Assembly (NCBI GenBank): GCA_018907035.1
Contig: JACCIC010000015.1
Location: forward strand, 1,986,001 to 2,050,000
Origin: Sycobia sp. Sy_11
Taxonomy: Eukaryota > Arthropoda > Insecta > Hymenoptera > Epichrysomallidae
Reading direction: 5' to 3'
DNA length: 64,000 bases
Made by a program: the position numbers and the translations under genes. The notes beneath the pieces are model-generated. The model ran no database searches, was not told the DNA's origin, and worked only from the letters and a program-made list of their open reading frames with translations. Below, piece after piece: positions 1-11,829 of the stretch. The stretch's first letter is position 1. Each line of letters opens with the position of its first letter.

Positions 1-361
1 GTTTTTGGTCAAAATCTGCTTTACGACAATATCGACGTCAGCCAGTACGTTGGACAAATCTGGTTGCAACTCTTTCCATGTGCCAATCTTCGAATAAAAT
101 CCTCTGAAGTGAAGTACGTGATATTCCACTCATCTGACTTAGTTGACCAATAATTCGCCGACGTTGTTCACGTACGCGAGTAACTTCTACACGTTGTAGG
201 GCATACTGAGCGGGATGGATCTTCAATTGATATTTCGCTATTTTTAAAACGTGAAAACCACTCGTAGACTCTACTTTACTGAGGGCAGCATCCCCATTAG
301 TAGAATTAAGTACTACAATTGTTTTCGCGTCTGATTTCCCCAATAGAAAACAACATTTCAA
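1..361 (-). pseudogene. Fragment of a mariner-type transposase (N-terminal, helix-turn-helix part)
   Basis: The minus-strand reading frame runs from about 361 down to 38 and stops after an RTG tail. The segment RRRIIGQLSQMSGISRTSLQ followed by RILFEDWHMERVATRFV has the form of the second DNA-binding helix-turn-helix of mariner-like transposases (IxxLAxxxGISxxSVQxIL, then LxMRRVxAxFVPR). The upstream segment GKSDAKTIVVLNSTNGDAAL resembles the first domain of the same proteins (KSAAET...AYGDxAL), with part missing between the two. The first codon is TTG and no catalytic domain is visible, so this is a decayed copy that may continue past the window edge. No terminal repeats were found. Confidence 0.55.
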
Positions 362-499
362 AGCTGCGTGTTGCTTTCAACAATTGTCCAATACGTTTTG
401 GCGGAAATGGAAAAAGGTGTTTCAGTATAAATATTCCTACGAATGAACCGATACACTGACAGTGATAGAACTTTGCACACTAACTCAGGAGACGTTGCC

Positions 500-1260
500 C
501 TAACGCATACCTGATCGAACAATGACTATTCTCACCCTCTCACCCCGTGAAAACCTGATTCCCGTTACTTTTGGGCCTCCCCTTGTACTAAACACCTGTA
601 TTGTTATTTGCACCCATATGACACTGAAACTGTTATTCGTATTACTTGAGTCTGGGATCAGTTCTTGTCAGGTCGTTCGCATTTGCCACTCTTCACGCCA
701 ATCTTTTATTCAATCGCTTGTATGTTCATCTATTCTTCATTTATTCCTCCGTTCTTTTACTCCAAAAAACTCTTCGTGAGGTAGTTTGTGATCATCTGCC
801 AGCTGTCAACATTAATTATCCTAACTCTAGCCTTGTTTTCTGGCGCGATCACTTTTAGTATCGTTTCAAGCCATAATTTTAGTACGGTCCAATTGTCACA
901 CATGTGCGCTGGGCATCATCCGAGATTGAGCTGCAGTACTCACATTCTGTCGAAATTACACACTTTATTCTATAAAAATACAAGCGGTCCAATATCTGTG
1001 TCCAGACAATTATGTCGTGAGATAGAGATCCTCGTCATGCTTTCTTTCCATGCATCGGTCGATTTCGGATATAATTGTCATTGTTCACCGTCATCCTTTT
1101 TTCGTTGCCCAACGTATACATCACCATTCGAATATCTTTATCCGTTTATCCATTTCAGTGTATTCCCTACCAGTTACCTATGTGATTCCTGCATATCCGT
1201 CCATTGAGTTCACTTCATAGCATCGACTCATTTCCTAATATCCATGGCGCCGGCCCATAG
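500..1260 (-). pseudogene. Decayed non-LTR retrotransposon, 3' end of the reverse-transcriptase ORF (tentative)
   Basis: This block is richer in G+C than its surroundings. On the minus strand a frame near 900-1050 reads VWTQILDRLYFYRIKCVIST then ECEYCSSISDDAQRT. This resembles the C-terminal region of R1/Jockey/I-type elements, with a 'LTQxLTGHGxFxxYLxR' stretch followed by a CxYC...DDAxHT zinc knuckle. Many stops interrupt it. Plus-strand open frames at 522-779 and 788-1207 look like shadows. The family assignment is by motif shape only. Confidence 0.4.
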
Positions 1261-2284
1261 CTCTACCCGATACAGTAGAAGCGAGTGTTAAAACGACAGT
1301 TGTAAAATAAAAACTCTACACTTCATATTCGATATGGCCATCTAATTGATGTCATAAGGATGAAACGTGATAGTTCTAAAATCTAATATATAACCAGAAA
1401 TTTGGTAAGAGAAAGATAGTTAATTGATCAGGATCGATTATCATCAGATTTGATAGCGATCATGGCTACAGACAATTGTTGAAACTAGCTTCACAAATCA
1501 TCAGCGACTCCTGTCATTTGGACTTTTGACAATAAAAATGATAACGTCGTTTCAATTAGGTTCACTCGTTGTACGGACAGAATATATATTATGATTACTA
1601 TACATTGTTTACCATAAGGGACTTGGTCAGAATGTTACATCAAGATTTCTAATAGGTCACATTAGTTACTGGGTTACATTGAACTAGATTATATTCATAA
1701 GGAGATAAAATATTTGACACAAAGAGTTCGACCATGAAAGCGAATATGAGCAATAACAAGGATCATTCGTTGCTCGACATTCAAGTCTTCAATGAACCTA
1801 AGCTTTGCAGGATTAATATTATGTGAATATAATGTATTATTATTGACTTTTAGAGATAGGATCATTTAGAGATACTTTGATTTTATCTCTTTCATCTACA
1901 GTTGGTGCTGAATTGAATATGTTACGATTAATATTGCTCAAATCCAAAATGTTCAGAAATTTATTTATCTATACAATTTTATTACAATTACAATATTGAC
2001 AAGCGTTATTCTATGTTTCTGCAAAATTTATTCTATCTTTCTGCAAAGTTTATTCTATTTTTCTATCCATATGTCGAACTATATTTTTTATATAATTTTC
2101 AGTTATCAGTTTAGCAATATCTAAAAAATCTTAAGTTACGATAAAAATATTTATGTTTTTGAATAATTATGTATCATTATTATATCTGACTGTTTTCAAT
2201 AATACGTCATATTCTTCATAAATGTTATAGAACGATAAAATAACATTGGTAGTGGGGAAAGAAATAAAAAACAATTAACGCAAA
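1261..2284. other. AT-rich intergenic DNA, nothing recognised
   Basis: No convincing gene, RNA or element is seen. An AATAAA signal for the next minus-strand gene lies at 2290-2295. Confidence 0.5.
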
Positions 2285-2424
2285 TATAATTTATTCAATT
2301 ATTTTTTTTTTGTTAATAATTTTCAGAGTTATCACTTGTAGAATTAAAGCTAAAACAGTGAAAAAGTGTCTTTAATTTCTCATAATATTTACACATAAAA
2401 CTACACTTTGCTCTTCTACATTTG

Positions 2425-2814
2425 TCAAGCATTCTTCGCATAGAACATAATATTAAAATGAATGTCATAATCGGAATCGCCCTTGAAGTTTAACTTAACC
2501 GCACTGCTCCCAGCGCCACCTTCAACGACCGTTACCAGAGAGCCATTCCCCCCGTATACGTTATCGAACATCTCGATGTGAGTGAAGACCAAGCCGTCGG
2601 TTAGGGCGATACTTTTCTGATGCTCGATCGCTATGTTCGCCTTCCGCGAAATTGAGACGTAGTCCGTGAGGACGTGTTCTGCGCCGCCCTCGGCCTTGCC
2701 GGAGATAATTGTATACTTCATCCCCGAGCGGGATACCCCAGTTGCCGGGTGTGTACTGACGATCGCTGCCTGAACGAGAATGCAGAGAAACGTGCAATAT
2801 CGGAACGATGCCAT
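2425..2814 (-). CDS. Secreted MBF2-like protein, array gene 1 (short, no acidic linker)
   Basis: This intronless gene encodes 129 residues. The first real ATG is at 2814; the frame stays open to 2838, but that codon is TTG. Residues 1-21 or so (MASFRYCTFLCILVQAAIVS) form a signal peptide, with predicted cleavage before or at THPATG. The rest is one cysteine-free beta-rich domain with LVFTHIEMFD, then VTVVEGGAGSSAVKLNF and an end of IMFYAKNA. The GGxG centre and final aromatic-rich strand match the arthropod MBF2 family as I know it; molecular function in that family is not settled. It is closest to gene 2 (shared VFTHIE and VVEGGAGS motifs) and lacks the DDWE linker of genes 3-8. Coding DNA is much richer in G+C than its flanks. 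A TATA box and initiator lie upstream (2873-2903), and AATAAA lies at 2290-2295 downstream. Confidence 0.8.
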   Translation of the reverse strand: MASFRYCTFLCILVQAAIVSTHPATGVSRSGMKYTIISGKAEGGAEHVLTDYVSISRKANIAIEHQKSIALTDGLVFTHIEMFDNVYGGNGSLVTVVEGGAGSSAVKLNFKGDSDYDIHFNIMFYAKNA

Positions 2815-2872
2815 TGTACTTTTCGAATACTTCGTCAATCCAATGATAAATTATTCTTTATTCTCGTCTTTT

Positions 2873-2903
2873 AATGAAATATATGAATAACGTGTCTTTT
2901 ATA
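2873..2903 (-). promoter_or_regulatory. TATA box and initiator of array gene 1
   Basis: On the minus strand TATAAAAG lies at 2903-2896 and TCATT at 2877-2873, putting the presumed start A about 28 nt downstream of the TATA box. This gives a leader of about 60 nt before the ATG at 2814. The spacing is right for an arthropod TATA/Inr promoter. Confidence 0.55.
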
Positions 2904-5467
2904 TTGAGCTTTTTATATCTACAGATAAATTATCTACAGTTTTACTTTGATATATTCGTATTACGTAAGTAGTTTTGTATAATGAATCACTTGGTTTCTG
3001 GATTAATTCAGTTTTAGGCAATTAATTTTCGAAATGAAAATAATATTTAGATAATTAAAACATGTTCTTATGTATATTTTGCATGATTAAATGTTTGCTC
3101 AAAACTATTTTAAGAAGGTGCTCAGTAGTCTACAGAAACTTCTTAAATGACTATTCTTGGTCTATTGCGTACTATAATGAGTAAAATAACCAAAGTCTAT
3201 TGCTATAAAAAGGATATAGTGAATAATGGTTTAGCTGATTAAGTATATTTATCCTGAAAAATAATTATGGTTTATTCGTATATTTATATAATTTACGTAA
3301 GATTAGGGGACATATTAAATATTCACATCCACATCTGCGATGGATCCGCAATCTGTATTATTATATTAAATTTAATTGAGATATTGAAAGAATTTGTTTT
3401 TCAAGGAAATCATAAAAAAACAGCTAGCTAAAATATAGAAAATATGTAGTAGTAGTTTATCATTAATTCAGCAAGCACGCTGTAATTATTTCTTTTATTA
3501 TAATATGATATGTTCATATTTTGCCACATGTTATATTAGTAATAACTACTATTATACTACAATGTTTAATCAATAAATAATGATGATTTACGATGAAATT
3601 TATTAAGCAATGTTCCCTTTTCAAGTGGTTAAAATTATTTATTAAATGAGCATATTTGGTGAAAACACCAACACAGACATTAGTCGAAATACCAATTCTT
3701 TATTGAATTACATCATACAGTTCTGCTATTTTTATACAATATAAATTAATAATGAAATAATTTAAAAAAGCCCTTGTCCCAAACCTGTACTCGCACAGAA
3801 TGCAAGAATAATATGTACAACCAATGAAGAAGCATTTGCAGAAAAACTCAATTTTATTGACTATATATCGAATAGTTCTGAGTGTAAATTATATTTATTA
3901 TTAATTCATATAACGAATAATCGATATTTAAACCTTCTTCTTATCTTTGAATACAGAAATTATTATTGAACAGTCCCATCAATTATTACGCAAGACGCGA
4001 ATTGTTATAAATTATATTGTTTCCGGGAAATATCATAATGTATAAAAAGTAGAATGTATAAAGTACAAAACGGACAAGTTTTTAGATGAATTTATAACTC
4101 AGATTTTTCATATTCTGAAGTTATTTAGGATTTGTTTTTTCAAGGCTATCTTAGACCATTTGATGCATCTATATATCATTTTCTAAAATTTTTCAGAATT
4201 CATTACGATAAAAGACACTATGAAAACAAATGAAATGGAAACAAACCATAAATTTTTTCAGATATAAAATCATTGCAAGGTGAAATATTTAGAAAATACT
4301 TTTATGAACGAAATTTTCGGCCGTAACTTACATTGAAACCACCATTTTAAAATTATTTGATAGTTACTTTATCAATATTTTTCAAATATCTTTCTAAAGA
4401 TAAAATGCTGTGAATAATATCTACAATGACAAATAAGTATTGTTCAAGAATTTATTTAGGCATAAATTATATTATATTATTCAATGAATGTTTATTCCCC
4501 TAGATTTGAAACAGCATCAACCATTATGGTTGGGAATAAAAAAACTTAATTTATAGGAGAAAATATTTTCTATTATTATTTCTATATTTATAGCTTGAAG
4601 GAAATTATGGTTTTATAATAGATGGGTTGGGTAAATAGAAAACTTCCATATTTATTGAAATGAATAATTGAAAATCGATGTAAGGATTTTTTTCTACATA
4701 GACAGTGATTGAATTACCGAGAAATACAATAAAATTTCGAATTTTTGATAATAAATTTTGTATCAAATACCTTTATAGTTGTGATCACATATCATTGATA
4801 TAACTGTTTTTCATATTAGGAGACTCAGGTTTAATTAATTTTTTAGGATAATTTTTTTCTATATACATTTTTAAAAAATATACACTAAGTAAAATGAGAA
4901 TTTGATCTTATCGTATTTATTCTAGGATCGGCACACAATTTTTTAAAAGTGTTTATTTATGTATTACTAATAATGTAAATTATATTTGCTTTATTAAAAT
5001 TTACATGCGCATTATTAATCAATAAAAGTTTTAATAATCAAAATTAAAAATTTTTTATTGTAAAAAATGTTTTACTAATAGTAAAACTACTAGAAAAAAA
5101 ATTCAAGTTAGTCGTAACTGTGTGAAAAGATAATTTTATCATACCATTCAGGAATATCATAGATATTTATCAATGGACAATTATCGAAATATTAAGTTTT
5201 TGATTTAAATTTATTCTGGCTGAACAAGTATCTATTTTTGGATATGCTCGATTTCAAACGCCAAGTACATGCTATAATTACATTTCCAAACTCTCATGCT
5301 TAGCTGTCCGTTTCTTTCGAGTAATATTAACTTAATAAAATTGTGATACAGCAGATACTAAATGTATTTACATGTTAGAATGTGATTCAGTAACATATAT
5401 TATCGAAATTTCGAATGAAAATAAATAACAATCCACTTGATAGTAAATCCATAAATACAGACATATA
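2904..5467. other. AT-rich intergenic DNA, nothing recognised
   Basis: About 2.5 kb with no open frame of interest and no repeat element recognised. AATAAA for gene 2 is at 5468-5473 on the minus strand. Confidence 0.5.
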
Positions 5468-5586
5468 TTTATTAACTTTCTATATGTTATTATTTGCTAA
5501 AATACACTGTACATAGTTGTAAAAGCTTATAAAAAAAAAAGACACGAAAAACAGAAACTTAAACGATCACAAAAACACATCGTTCT

Positions 5587-6015
5587 TTATATTTCGCTTA
5601 ATAAAGTTTTTTTAGCAAAGAACACAATGGTAAGATGAACGCTATGGACCCCCTGGCTGTCGAAGGCCAATTTCACCGCGTTGCTACCTGCCCCGCCTTC
5701 GACCACGGTCACCCCAGCGCCAGTCGCTTTACGCTCGACCTCCAGCACCTCGATGTGGGTGAATACTAAGCCGTCGCCCAGTACGATGCTCTTCTCGTGC
5801 TGGATCGCCACCTTGGTCTTGGGCGAAACTGTGACGAATTCCGTCATTACGAGCTCCTCGCCGTCCTCGTGTCGGCCGGTCAGTACTTTCATGCCCAATG
5901 GCGGCGCGACGCCTCCTTCGTATTCCTTCGACAGCTCCGCCAAAAGTGCGTGATGGGTGCTCATACTGAGGACTTGTAGCGCGAGAGAAAGGCACAGCGT
6001 GAGCGTGCGCAGCAT
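5587..6015 (-). CDS. Secreted MBF2-like protein, array gene 2 (short, GC-rich)
   Basis: This intronless gene encodes 142 residues. The frame is open to 6072, but that codon is TTG; the first ATG is at 6015 and begins the hydrophobic signal MLRTLTLCLSLALQVLSMS. The mature part carries VFTHIEVLEVER, then VTVVEGGAGSNAVKLAF and a C-terminus VFFAKKTLLSEI. It pairs with gene 1 by motif and by lacking the acidic linker. Its coding DNA is the most GC-rich of the array (about 60% over 5701-5760, counted by eye) inside DNA that is mostly A+T. The mature protein has no cysteine. A promoter is less clear than for gene 1: a TAAAAAGG stretch lies near 6185-6192. The MBF2 call is by motif, and function is unknown. 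Confidence 0.8.
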   Translation of the reverse strand: MLRTLTLCLSLALQVLSMSTHHALLAELSKEYEGGVAPPLGMKVLTGRHEDGEELVMTEFVTVSPKTKVAIQHEKSIVLGDGLVFTHIEVLEVERKATGAGVTVVEGGAGSNAVKLAFDSQGVHSVHLTIVFFAKKTLLSEI

Positions 6016-6199
6016 TGTTGCAACTTGTTCGGTAAATTCGGTTAAAGTAAAAAAAGAAAAACGAGCGAACAAACGATAACCAAAAAATATAAAGATTCGA
6101 TTTATTTTTGCTAGACTTTCGTCTAGACCGACGAGCTAGGAGTGACTAATTGAATTTTGTATATTTTAATATCTCACGTCACCTGCCTTTTTATCTATT

Positions 6200-9100
6200 A
6201 ATAGATTTATTTGATGTATCTGTACTACGCGAATACTTTCGGGTAAATAACTGCCTACTTCCTCGTATAATATTTTATTGTCGATTGAATGAATAAAATT
6301 TTAAAGTAACAAATCCATTATTTTTACTTAGATATGCAATGCTAGTTATGAATATTACATGACTCGTAGGTGAAACCTATTATTATCGATATTAACAACA
6401 CTGTTCTTCTCTTACTGATGGTCCATAATTAGTCCTATACGTTTATCGTCAGCCGGGAGCCGTTAAAAGATTTCGTATACTTGAACTACTGAATGATTAC
6501 ATCGGTCCGAGCATAATTTGTTTTATAAATGCTGTTGCCTAATTTTTTGGGTCTTTCTCTATTCCTCCCACATATACTTTTATTTATTTTTATTACTAGC
6601 AATGCACTTCACTTCCATTATGGCAAGTGAAAAATATTCTATTATTGTATGTAATGATAATGATTTTCTGTAACTAAGTGCGGTGTATGTATTCTTTTAC
6701 CGATAATTTCAAGAGTAATATTAAAATTTTGACAAAAATAATTAACACTTCCACATATATTAGAGGGCTGTAATGTGGAGAGTATACTTAGGTAGGCTCT
6801 TAAGTCCTCTTTATTTGAATTAGAGATGGTGTTTAGCGACGTAACGATAACAATTGATAAAGGACTGATAAAAATTGAAATAAAAAAGTGGGAAGTAACA
6901 ACATTTTATTCAAAAATCAGTTTTACAAAAAATAAAAAATATTCAACTCAAATTTTAAAAAACAAAATACATTAAAATAATGATAAATTACATAGGAATA
7001 TTTTATTTAAATTAAAAGTATTCGTTTTTATTATATATAATACTATTAAAATTTCAATTATAATTTGACCTTCAAGACTAATTTTAAATTTAAGCAAAAT
7101 GTAAAATGATATATTGCTATTGAATCAAAAGTCATCTTGTCGGATTAATCGGAATTATAAATATACATGCTGAACATAATTTTGTAGGTAAAATCATGAA
7201 GGTTTTCAAAATTCAAGTAAAAAACAAAGTTCCTCTTAGATAAAAATCTTTTTATCTTTTGTTGATAAAATCATTTGTTAATTCCATTTCAAGAAGGTTG
7301 TAATAATAGTTTGTGCTACTTAACGCATAACTAACATTACCATATTACATATTAAACTTCAAAAAAGATTTATATTTGTGGCTGTTTCTTATAAAGTTTA
7401 CTAATAATATAAAAAAAAAAAAATTATAAAGTCGATGCTTAACGCTCCCTACGGTTAGTACCAGTTTACGGTAGTCACTTATCGTACTTTAACTAGAATG
7501 TGTAAGTCGATAAGCTCCTTAAATTTTGAATGCTATTAAAGTGGGATAAGCAGCGTGAAAAAATTATTTAAGTCTCCATCTTAGAAGCAGAAATTCTTAT
7601 GCTTATGTTATTACCTGTACCAAGGAAAAATATAATACGCTACGCCATTCGTCGTATATGTTACATTACTTTTTAATAAATTTACATTATAATAAGCTTG
7701 CAAAACTTTACTACGTTTCGAAAATGCTAAATAGATCAATGTGTAAATATAAATTGTCATTTATCCATCTTTTGAAATTAACTTTTTTAAACCGTTTTAA
7801 AAATGAGATTACGTACACGTGGAAAACACGTGGTTTGCAAGTAAAGGTTATTCTTATTAATTGACTTGTTTAATGCGAATTATACAACGAGTGCTCCCAA
7901 TAGAATTTTTAATTTTAATTATTCTATCACATATTCGTTTTTCAAATGTGATTTTTTTATTATATGGAAAAGAGATGCTGTTTGTAAGTTGGCCATGAAC
8001 ATAGTTTTGATAAGTCCAGCATTATTAAATTAATGACAAGTAAAGCCAGACCATTTTAAACAGTTAATGTCTGATTTCCTAAACTACTAAGGCACTGCTC
8101 TTCTTAATAATCTTAAATATCTCGATGAAAGAATTAATGAATAAAAATTTAGATTTTAATTTTTATCTTCTTCTATGGTGAAGAAAACGAAAAAAATTTT
8201 ACTAATAGATTTTTCAATACTTTTACTTGTGACAAAATTGTTTTAACTATTTTCACTCATTTTCTACAATAATTGGGATAAATATCTAATGAATTCTGTT
8301 ACTTACGCTTATTTCCAATTCTACACCATGAAACTGAGAAATTATTTAGAAAATCAATTAGCTTCTATAAGCTAATATAATGTAATGTCTCTATTGGAAC
8401 ACAAAATATTTGAATATTGAACTTTGAAGATTCAGGTAAAATTTCAATTTTTCTTTCTTTGTTATCCAAGCCATTTGTTTTGCACCTTTTACTCGAATCT
8501 GAATATGCCTGATTGCTATATTCGTTAAAAGTTTTACAAATTTAAAAATTCACTGTGTACATTTTAAATAAAATTAATTAATGACAATAGCAATGAAGTT
8601 TTGATCAATGATATTCGAAATTTTTAATTCAAGGAAGACTGTCTGAATCTTGAAGCAGTAAAAAAATCGAAAGTATTTATAATTAAGGTGGTCATTATAA
8701 TATTTATAAACAGATGTATAATCCACAAGATTCAAATATTTTGCTTGCTTTATTTCACATTTTATATATTTGAAAACGTGTTAAAGTAGTTTAGTATTTA
8801 TTAAAAACTGTACCTCAATCTGTTTAGTCCTTAAATATCTGTGTTCTTCGTAAATTATTTTTGAGACGTAAGAAAACACTATATCGACTCTTTGAAAGAT
8901 GTGGGTCGATATATGGTTTTAATATAGTCTGGAGCACCAAAATATAGTTACCGCTGTAAGAGGAAATTAATATTCGTTCGTTATCACGGAATTGCCATAA
9001 TCGTTTTGTTAGACAACAAACCATTGCAATGATACGCATCGAGATATAGTTTATTACTTTGCTTCAGTTTTTATCATACACTAATTGTTTCTGCATTGAT

Positions 9101-9339
9101 CTGAATATACTAACTCAATGAAGATCGAAAATCATACAATAATGTGCACAGTAATGTGGCCTTTCTTTTTTTCATAAGAAATCAAATCATTTGACTGATT
9201 ATATTCCATTTGGAGAATTCAGTTTTTATGACACTATTGTTATGATCATCTGTACATATTTTACACATTACTTTCATTCATAGAATTATTTAATTAATCT
9301 CAATTTCTATCTATTTTTTTTTTGAAAACACGTTCATTC
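6200..9339. other. AT-rich intergenic DNA, nothing recognised
   Basis: Only short chance open frames are present, for example 7658-7864 (+) and 8824-9039 (-). Neither has a recognisable motif. Confidence 0.5.
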
Positions 9340-9790
9340 AAAGTATAGGGCCCCCCTTGAATCAGAGGTCCAGTTCTTTAACACCACTAAGCCTCATGCT
9401 TGGCGCTGCCTGGCGCTTGTTCCTCTACTTTTCCATCCATCGTGTTTTGTACATCAAATAATGCGTTGCCACTACTCGATAGGATACCTAGTCTCGTTAG
9501 ACGCGGTACATAACTGATCATTCTGTATTTTTCCAACTCATTCCGGCATATATTCTACGATTAGAAGCTCTTTCTTTATCTTTTTGTCCATCTCTTGCTC
9601 CAATGCTGCATGTTACCTTACTTGCGTCTAGTTTCTTCTCGTGTTATTATTATTGTCTATGTTATTACTTAAACTTCTGCCAATACTTCTCCCGACAGAT
9701 ACGCGCTTTTCTCCTTTGGCCTATACATATATTTCTGTTCCTATCTTTGCCTGCTATGGTTTTATTTCTATTAGGCCGCACTGGCATATT
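9340..9790. other. Unassigned block of higher G+C, probably part of a transposable element
   Basis: From about 9340 base composition shifts away from the AT-rich flanks and stays so up to the Penelope-like fragment. Neither strand gives a recognisable protein. It may be an upstream part of the same or a nested element. Confidence 0.3.
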
Positions 9791-9804
9791 ATTAGACACA
9801 TTAT

Positions 9805-10180
9805 TTGAAAACAGGAGTAGTATACAAAATAAATTGTAAAGATTGTGACAAATATTATATTGGAAAAAAGGTAAGGTACCAAAAACAAAGAATATATGAA
9901 CATCAATATAGCTTACGAAGCATGAATGGCACATCCGGACTAAAAGAACATAGTTTAAACTACGTGTTAGATTCTTTTGACTTTGAAAATGTAAATATTT
10001 TGAAACATGGTATTATAAGAGGTCCTATAAATATTATACTAATAAATTTAAAGTGGGGATGGGGTATATAAAGCAGCATTCTGGGTTTTTCAATTTAGTT
10101 TAGTTCCTGAGGATGAACCGTAGCGGTTTCAAACGTCGGACAAGAAGGTAATTCTAATTTTAAGGTGGTGGGAGCAGTCA
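9805..10180 (+). mobile_element. Penelope-like retroelement remnant with GIY-YIG endonuclease end
   Basis: The plus-strand frame 9805-10071 reads KTGVVYKINCKDCDKYYIGK, then RIYEHQYS, SGLKEHSLNY and FDFENVNILKHG. This is the layout of the C-terminal GIY-YIG nuclease of Penelope-like elements: VVYKIxCxxCxxxYIGxT, RIxEH, then xxEHxxxxxHxFDWxNVxIL. The catalytic YIG and the R and EH segments are visible. Upstream reverse transcriptase is not readable. The end TTTAGTTCCTGAGGATGAAC and the following AAACGTCGG are typical of the 3' region of these elements. The frame is truncated (it ends GWGI) and surely inactive. Confidence 0.65.
10107..10137 (+). ncRNA. Decayed hammerhead-ribozyme-like motif at the Penelope-like 3' end
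   Basis: CTGAGGA (10107-10113) fits the hammerhead CUGANGA core. It is followed by a hairpin GAACCG/CGGTTT around a TAG loop and then by CAAACGTC. The hammerhead consensus after stem II is GAAA; here the first base (10130) is C. Penelope-like elements are known to carry hammerheads at this position. The altered core base makes activity unlikely. Confidence 0.35.
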
Positions 10181-10199
10181 GCTTGTCCATTACTAACAT

Positions 10200-11097
10200 A
10201 GAATAGTACTTTTATTGTTTTTATTTTACTTATTATTATATTTTTATTTTTATTTTTATTTTATTATTAATTTTATTTCATTTTTATTTTTAATTTTCTG
10301 ATATAATTTATTGTAATAATAAGTTGTATTTCAGATTCTACGGGGGTGATCATAAACAAGGACAGCCTGACTGTCATTATTTTAGCTAATATATGATATT
10401 ACAAAGACTGTAAGACCGATCAAAATATTTATTAACTTATTAATATATTTTCAGGGACTTATTTGTAACATTTCCATTGTACATATCTTCAATAGAAATG
10501 TAACATATATTTCTATAACTCCATTTGGTTTTTTATCACAATAATTAGTTTTCCGTTTACCTAGCATTCAAAATTAGTATTAGCCTAAGATATATGATCC
10601 ATTATTTTAATTTAATTGATGTTTATCCATATTTTACTCATTGCTATCTATTACAAAAAACCAATATTATATATCCAACAGGACTTGACTTGACACGAAA
10701 CAGATTTATTTTCAATTATAATAAAATATCTGGTTGTCTCTTTTTAAATATCTTTTGCTAAAATTTATAATTACAATCATAGTTTTCTAACTCTGTTATC
10801 ACTTTTATATAATTTTATTATTAATGAATATTGTGATAAATAGATAAATATAAAATTATCAAGATAAAGAAAACATAATAGCAAAACAAAAGTCTTCAAT
10901 TTATCTTGTGATCTAAAATGATTAAAATGATTTGGTAACTTCACAAAAAAACTCTGAATTTCTGCTATTTCGTCAGAAAATTATAAAGACAATATTTTTT
11001 CAAGCCAGAATAAGTAAAAAGTTTCCAAGTATTTTATCATTTTAACATTAAAAATAAATTGAATTGATAAGATTTAATTAGAGATACTAATATACTG
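10200..11097. other. AT-rich intergenic DNA
   Basis: A TTTTATTTTTATT-type low-complexity run covers 10208-10290. Nothing else is recognised. AATAAA for gene 3 is at 11098-11103 (minus). Confidence 0.5.
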
Positions 11098-11186
11098 TTT
11101 ATTGCAAAAATTTATATACAAAAATTTCTCATAACAATTTTTCGAGCAGTAAAATAATTAAAAATTATTACAATCTAGATGTTTCA

Positions 11187-11741
11187 TTATCTAACTTTTT
11201 TGGTAAATAAATAAACTTTCAAATCGTTGCCGTTGACGACTTCGCCGTTGAATGTCAGGGCGAGCGAATTACTTCCTATACCAATGACCGATATTGGCAG
11301 TCTTGCGCTATCGCTCACACGGTCGTCGATGCCCGTCGTGCCTCCGTCCAATTTTTCATCGTACTCGATGCGCGTGAAAATGCTGCCGCGCTTGGCATTG
11401 TAAATTTTTCGGAATACATTCTCCGCAACGCACTTCGCTGAGTATCTGTCCAGGGTATCCGTCATGTACAGGGAATCCCCCTGCTCTTGCTGTCCGCTAA
11501 TGAGCCGACGCCGGGTGTCCGTGAGATAAACGTACGACAAATCCAGCCTGCCCGAGGACGTGTAAGAATTGTAATCCTGGGATGAGCCGTCGCCTAAGTC
11601 GTTTACCGTGATCTTTTCCCAATCGTCGTTCTCCCAATCTGAAGACGAACTAGCCTCATTGTATCCAGATGGAGGATGTCCGAGTATGGGCGACAATTCA
11701 ATCGATGTCGTAAGAAATATTATAAACTTCCACAATGCCAT
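11187..11741 (-). CDS. Secreted MBF2-like protein with acidic linker, array gene 3
   Basis: This intronless gene encodes 184 residues. The first ATG is at 11741 (MALWKFIIF); the codon at 11756 is TTG. The signal peptide ends near ILG and the mature chain starts HPPSG. A Ser/Asp-rich linker follows, with SDWENDDWEKITVNDLGD (two DWE copies). Then comes LSYVYL and the C-terminal domain, which is the most divergent of the linker group: IFTRIEYDEK, a GTTGIDDRV insertion, and IGIGSNSLALTF where other members have GGxGxxxV. The protein ends VYLFTKKVR. Coding DNA is GC-richer than its flanks. Its leader (GAAGTTAAAGTTGGAAAAGC) resembles that of gene 5, which supports common descent. A good TATA box at the right distance was not obvious. 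Confidence 0.78.
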   Translation of the reverse strand: MALWKFIIFLTTSIELSPILGHPPSGYNEASSSSDWENDDWEKITVNDLGDGSSQDYNSYTSSGRLDLSYVYLTDTRRRLISGQQEQGDSLYMTDTLDRYSAKCVAENVFRKIYNAKRGSIFTRIEYDEKLDGGTTGIDDRVSDSARLPISVIGIGSNSLALTFNGEVVNGNDLKVYLFTKKVR

Positions 11742-11829
11742 TGTTCGCTTTTCCAACTTTAACTTCGAGATGACGAATTAATTTTCGAGATCTTGTGCGG
11801 CGTAAATAGACTGCGAGTGTTCCAATCGT

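Noticed and set aside
788..1207. 139-codon plus-strand frame
   Set aside because: It lies opposite the non-LTR-like remnant and has no motif; judged a shadow of the minus-strand element.
2561..2874. Open frames overlapping array gene 1 in other frames
   Set aside because: Shadows of a GC-rich coding region.
5681..5995. Three frames overlapping array gene 2
   Set aside because: GC-rich coding DNA keeps other frames open; none has a signal peptide or family motif.
9665..9934. 89-codon minus-strand frame
   Set aside because: Overlaps the Penelope-like GIY-YIG frame on the other strand, which has clear motifs.
11742..11756. Five-codon upstream extension of gene 3
   Set aside because: The extension begins with TTG, not ATG. 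The same holds for the long versions of genes 1, 2, 4 and 6.
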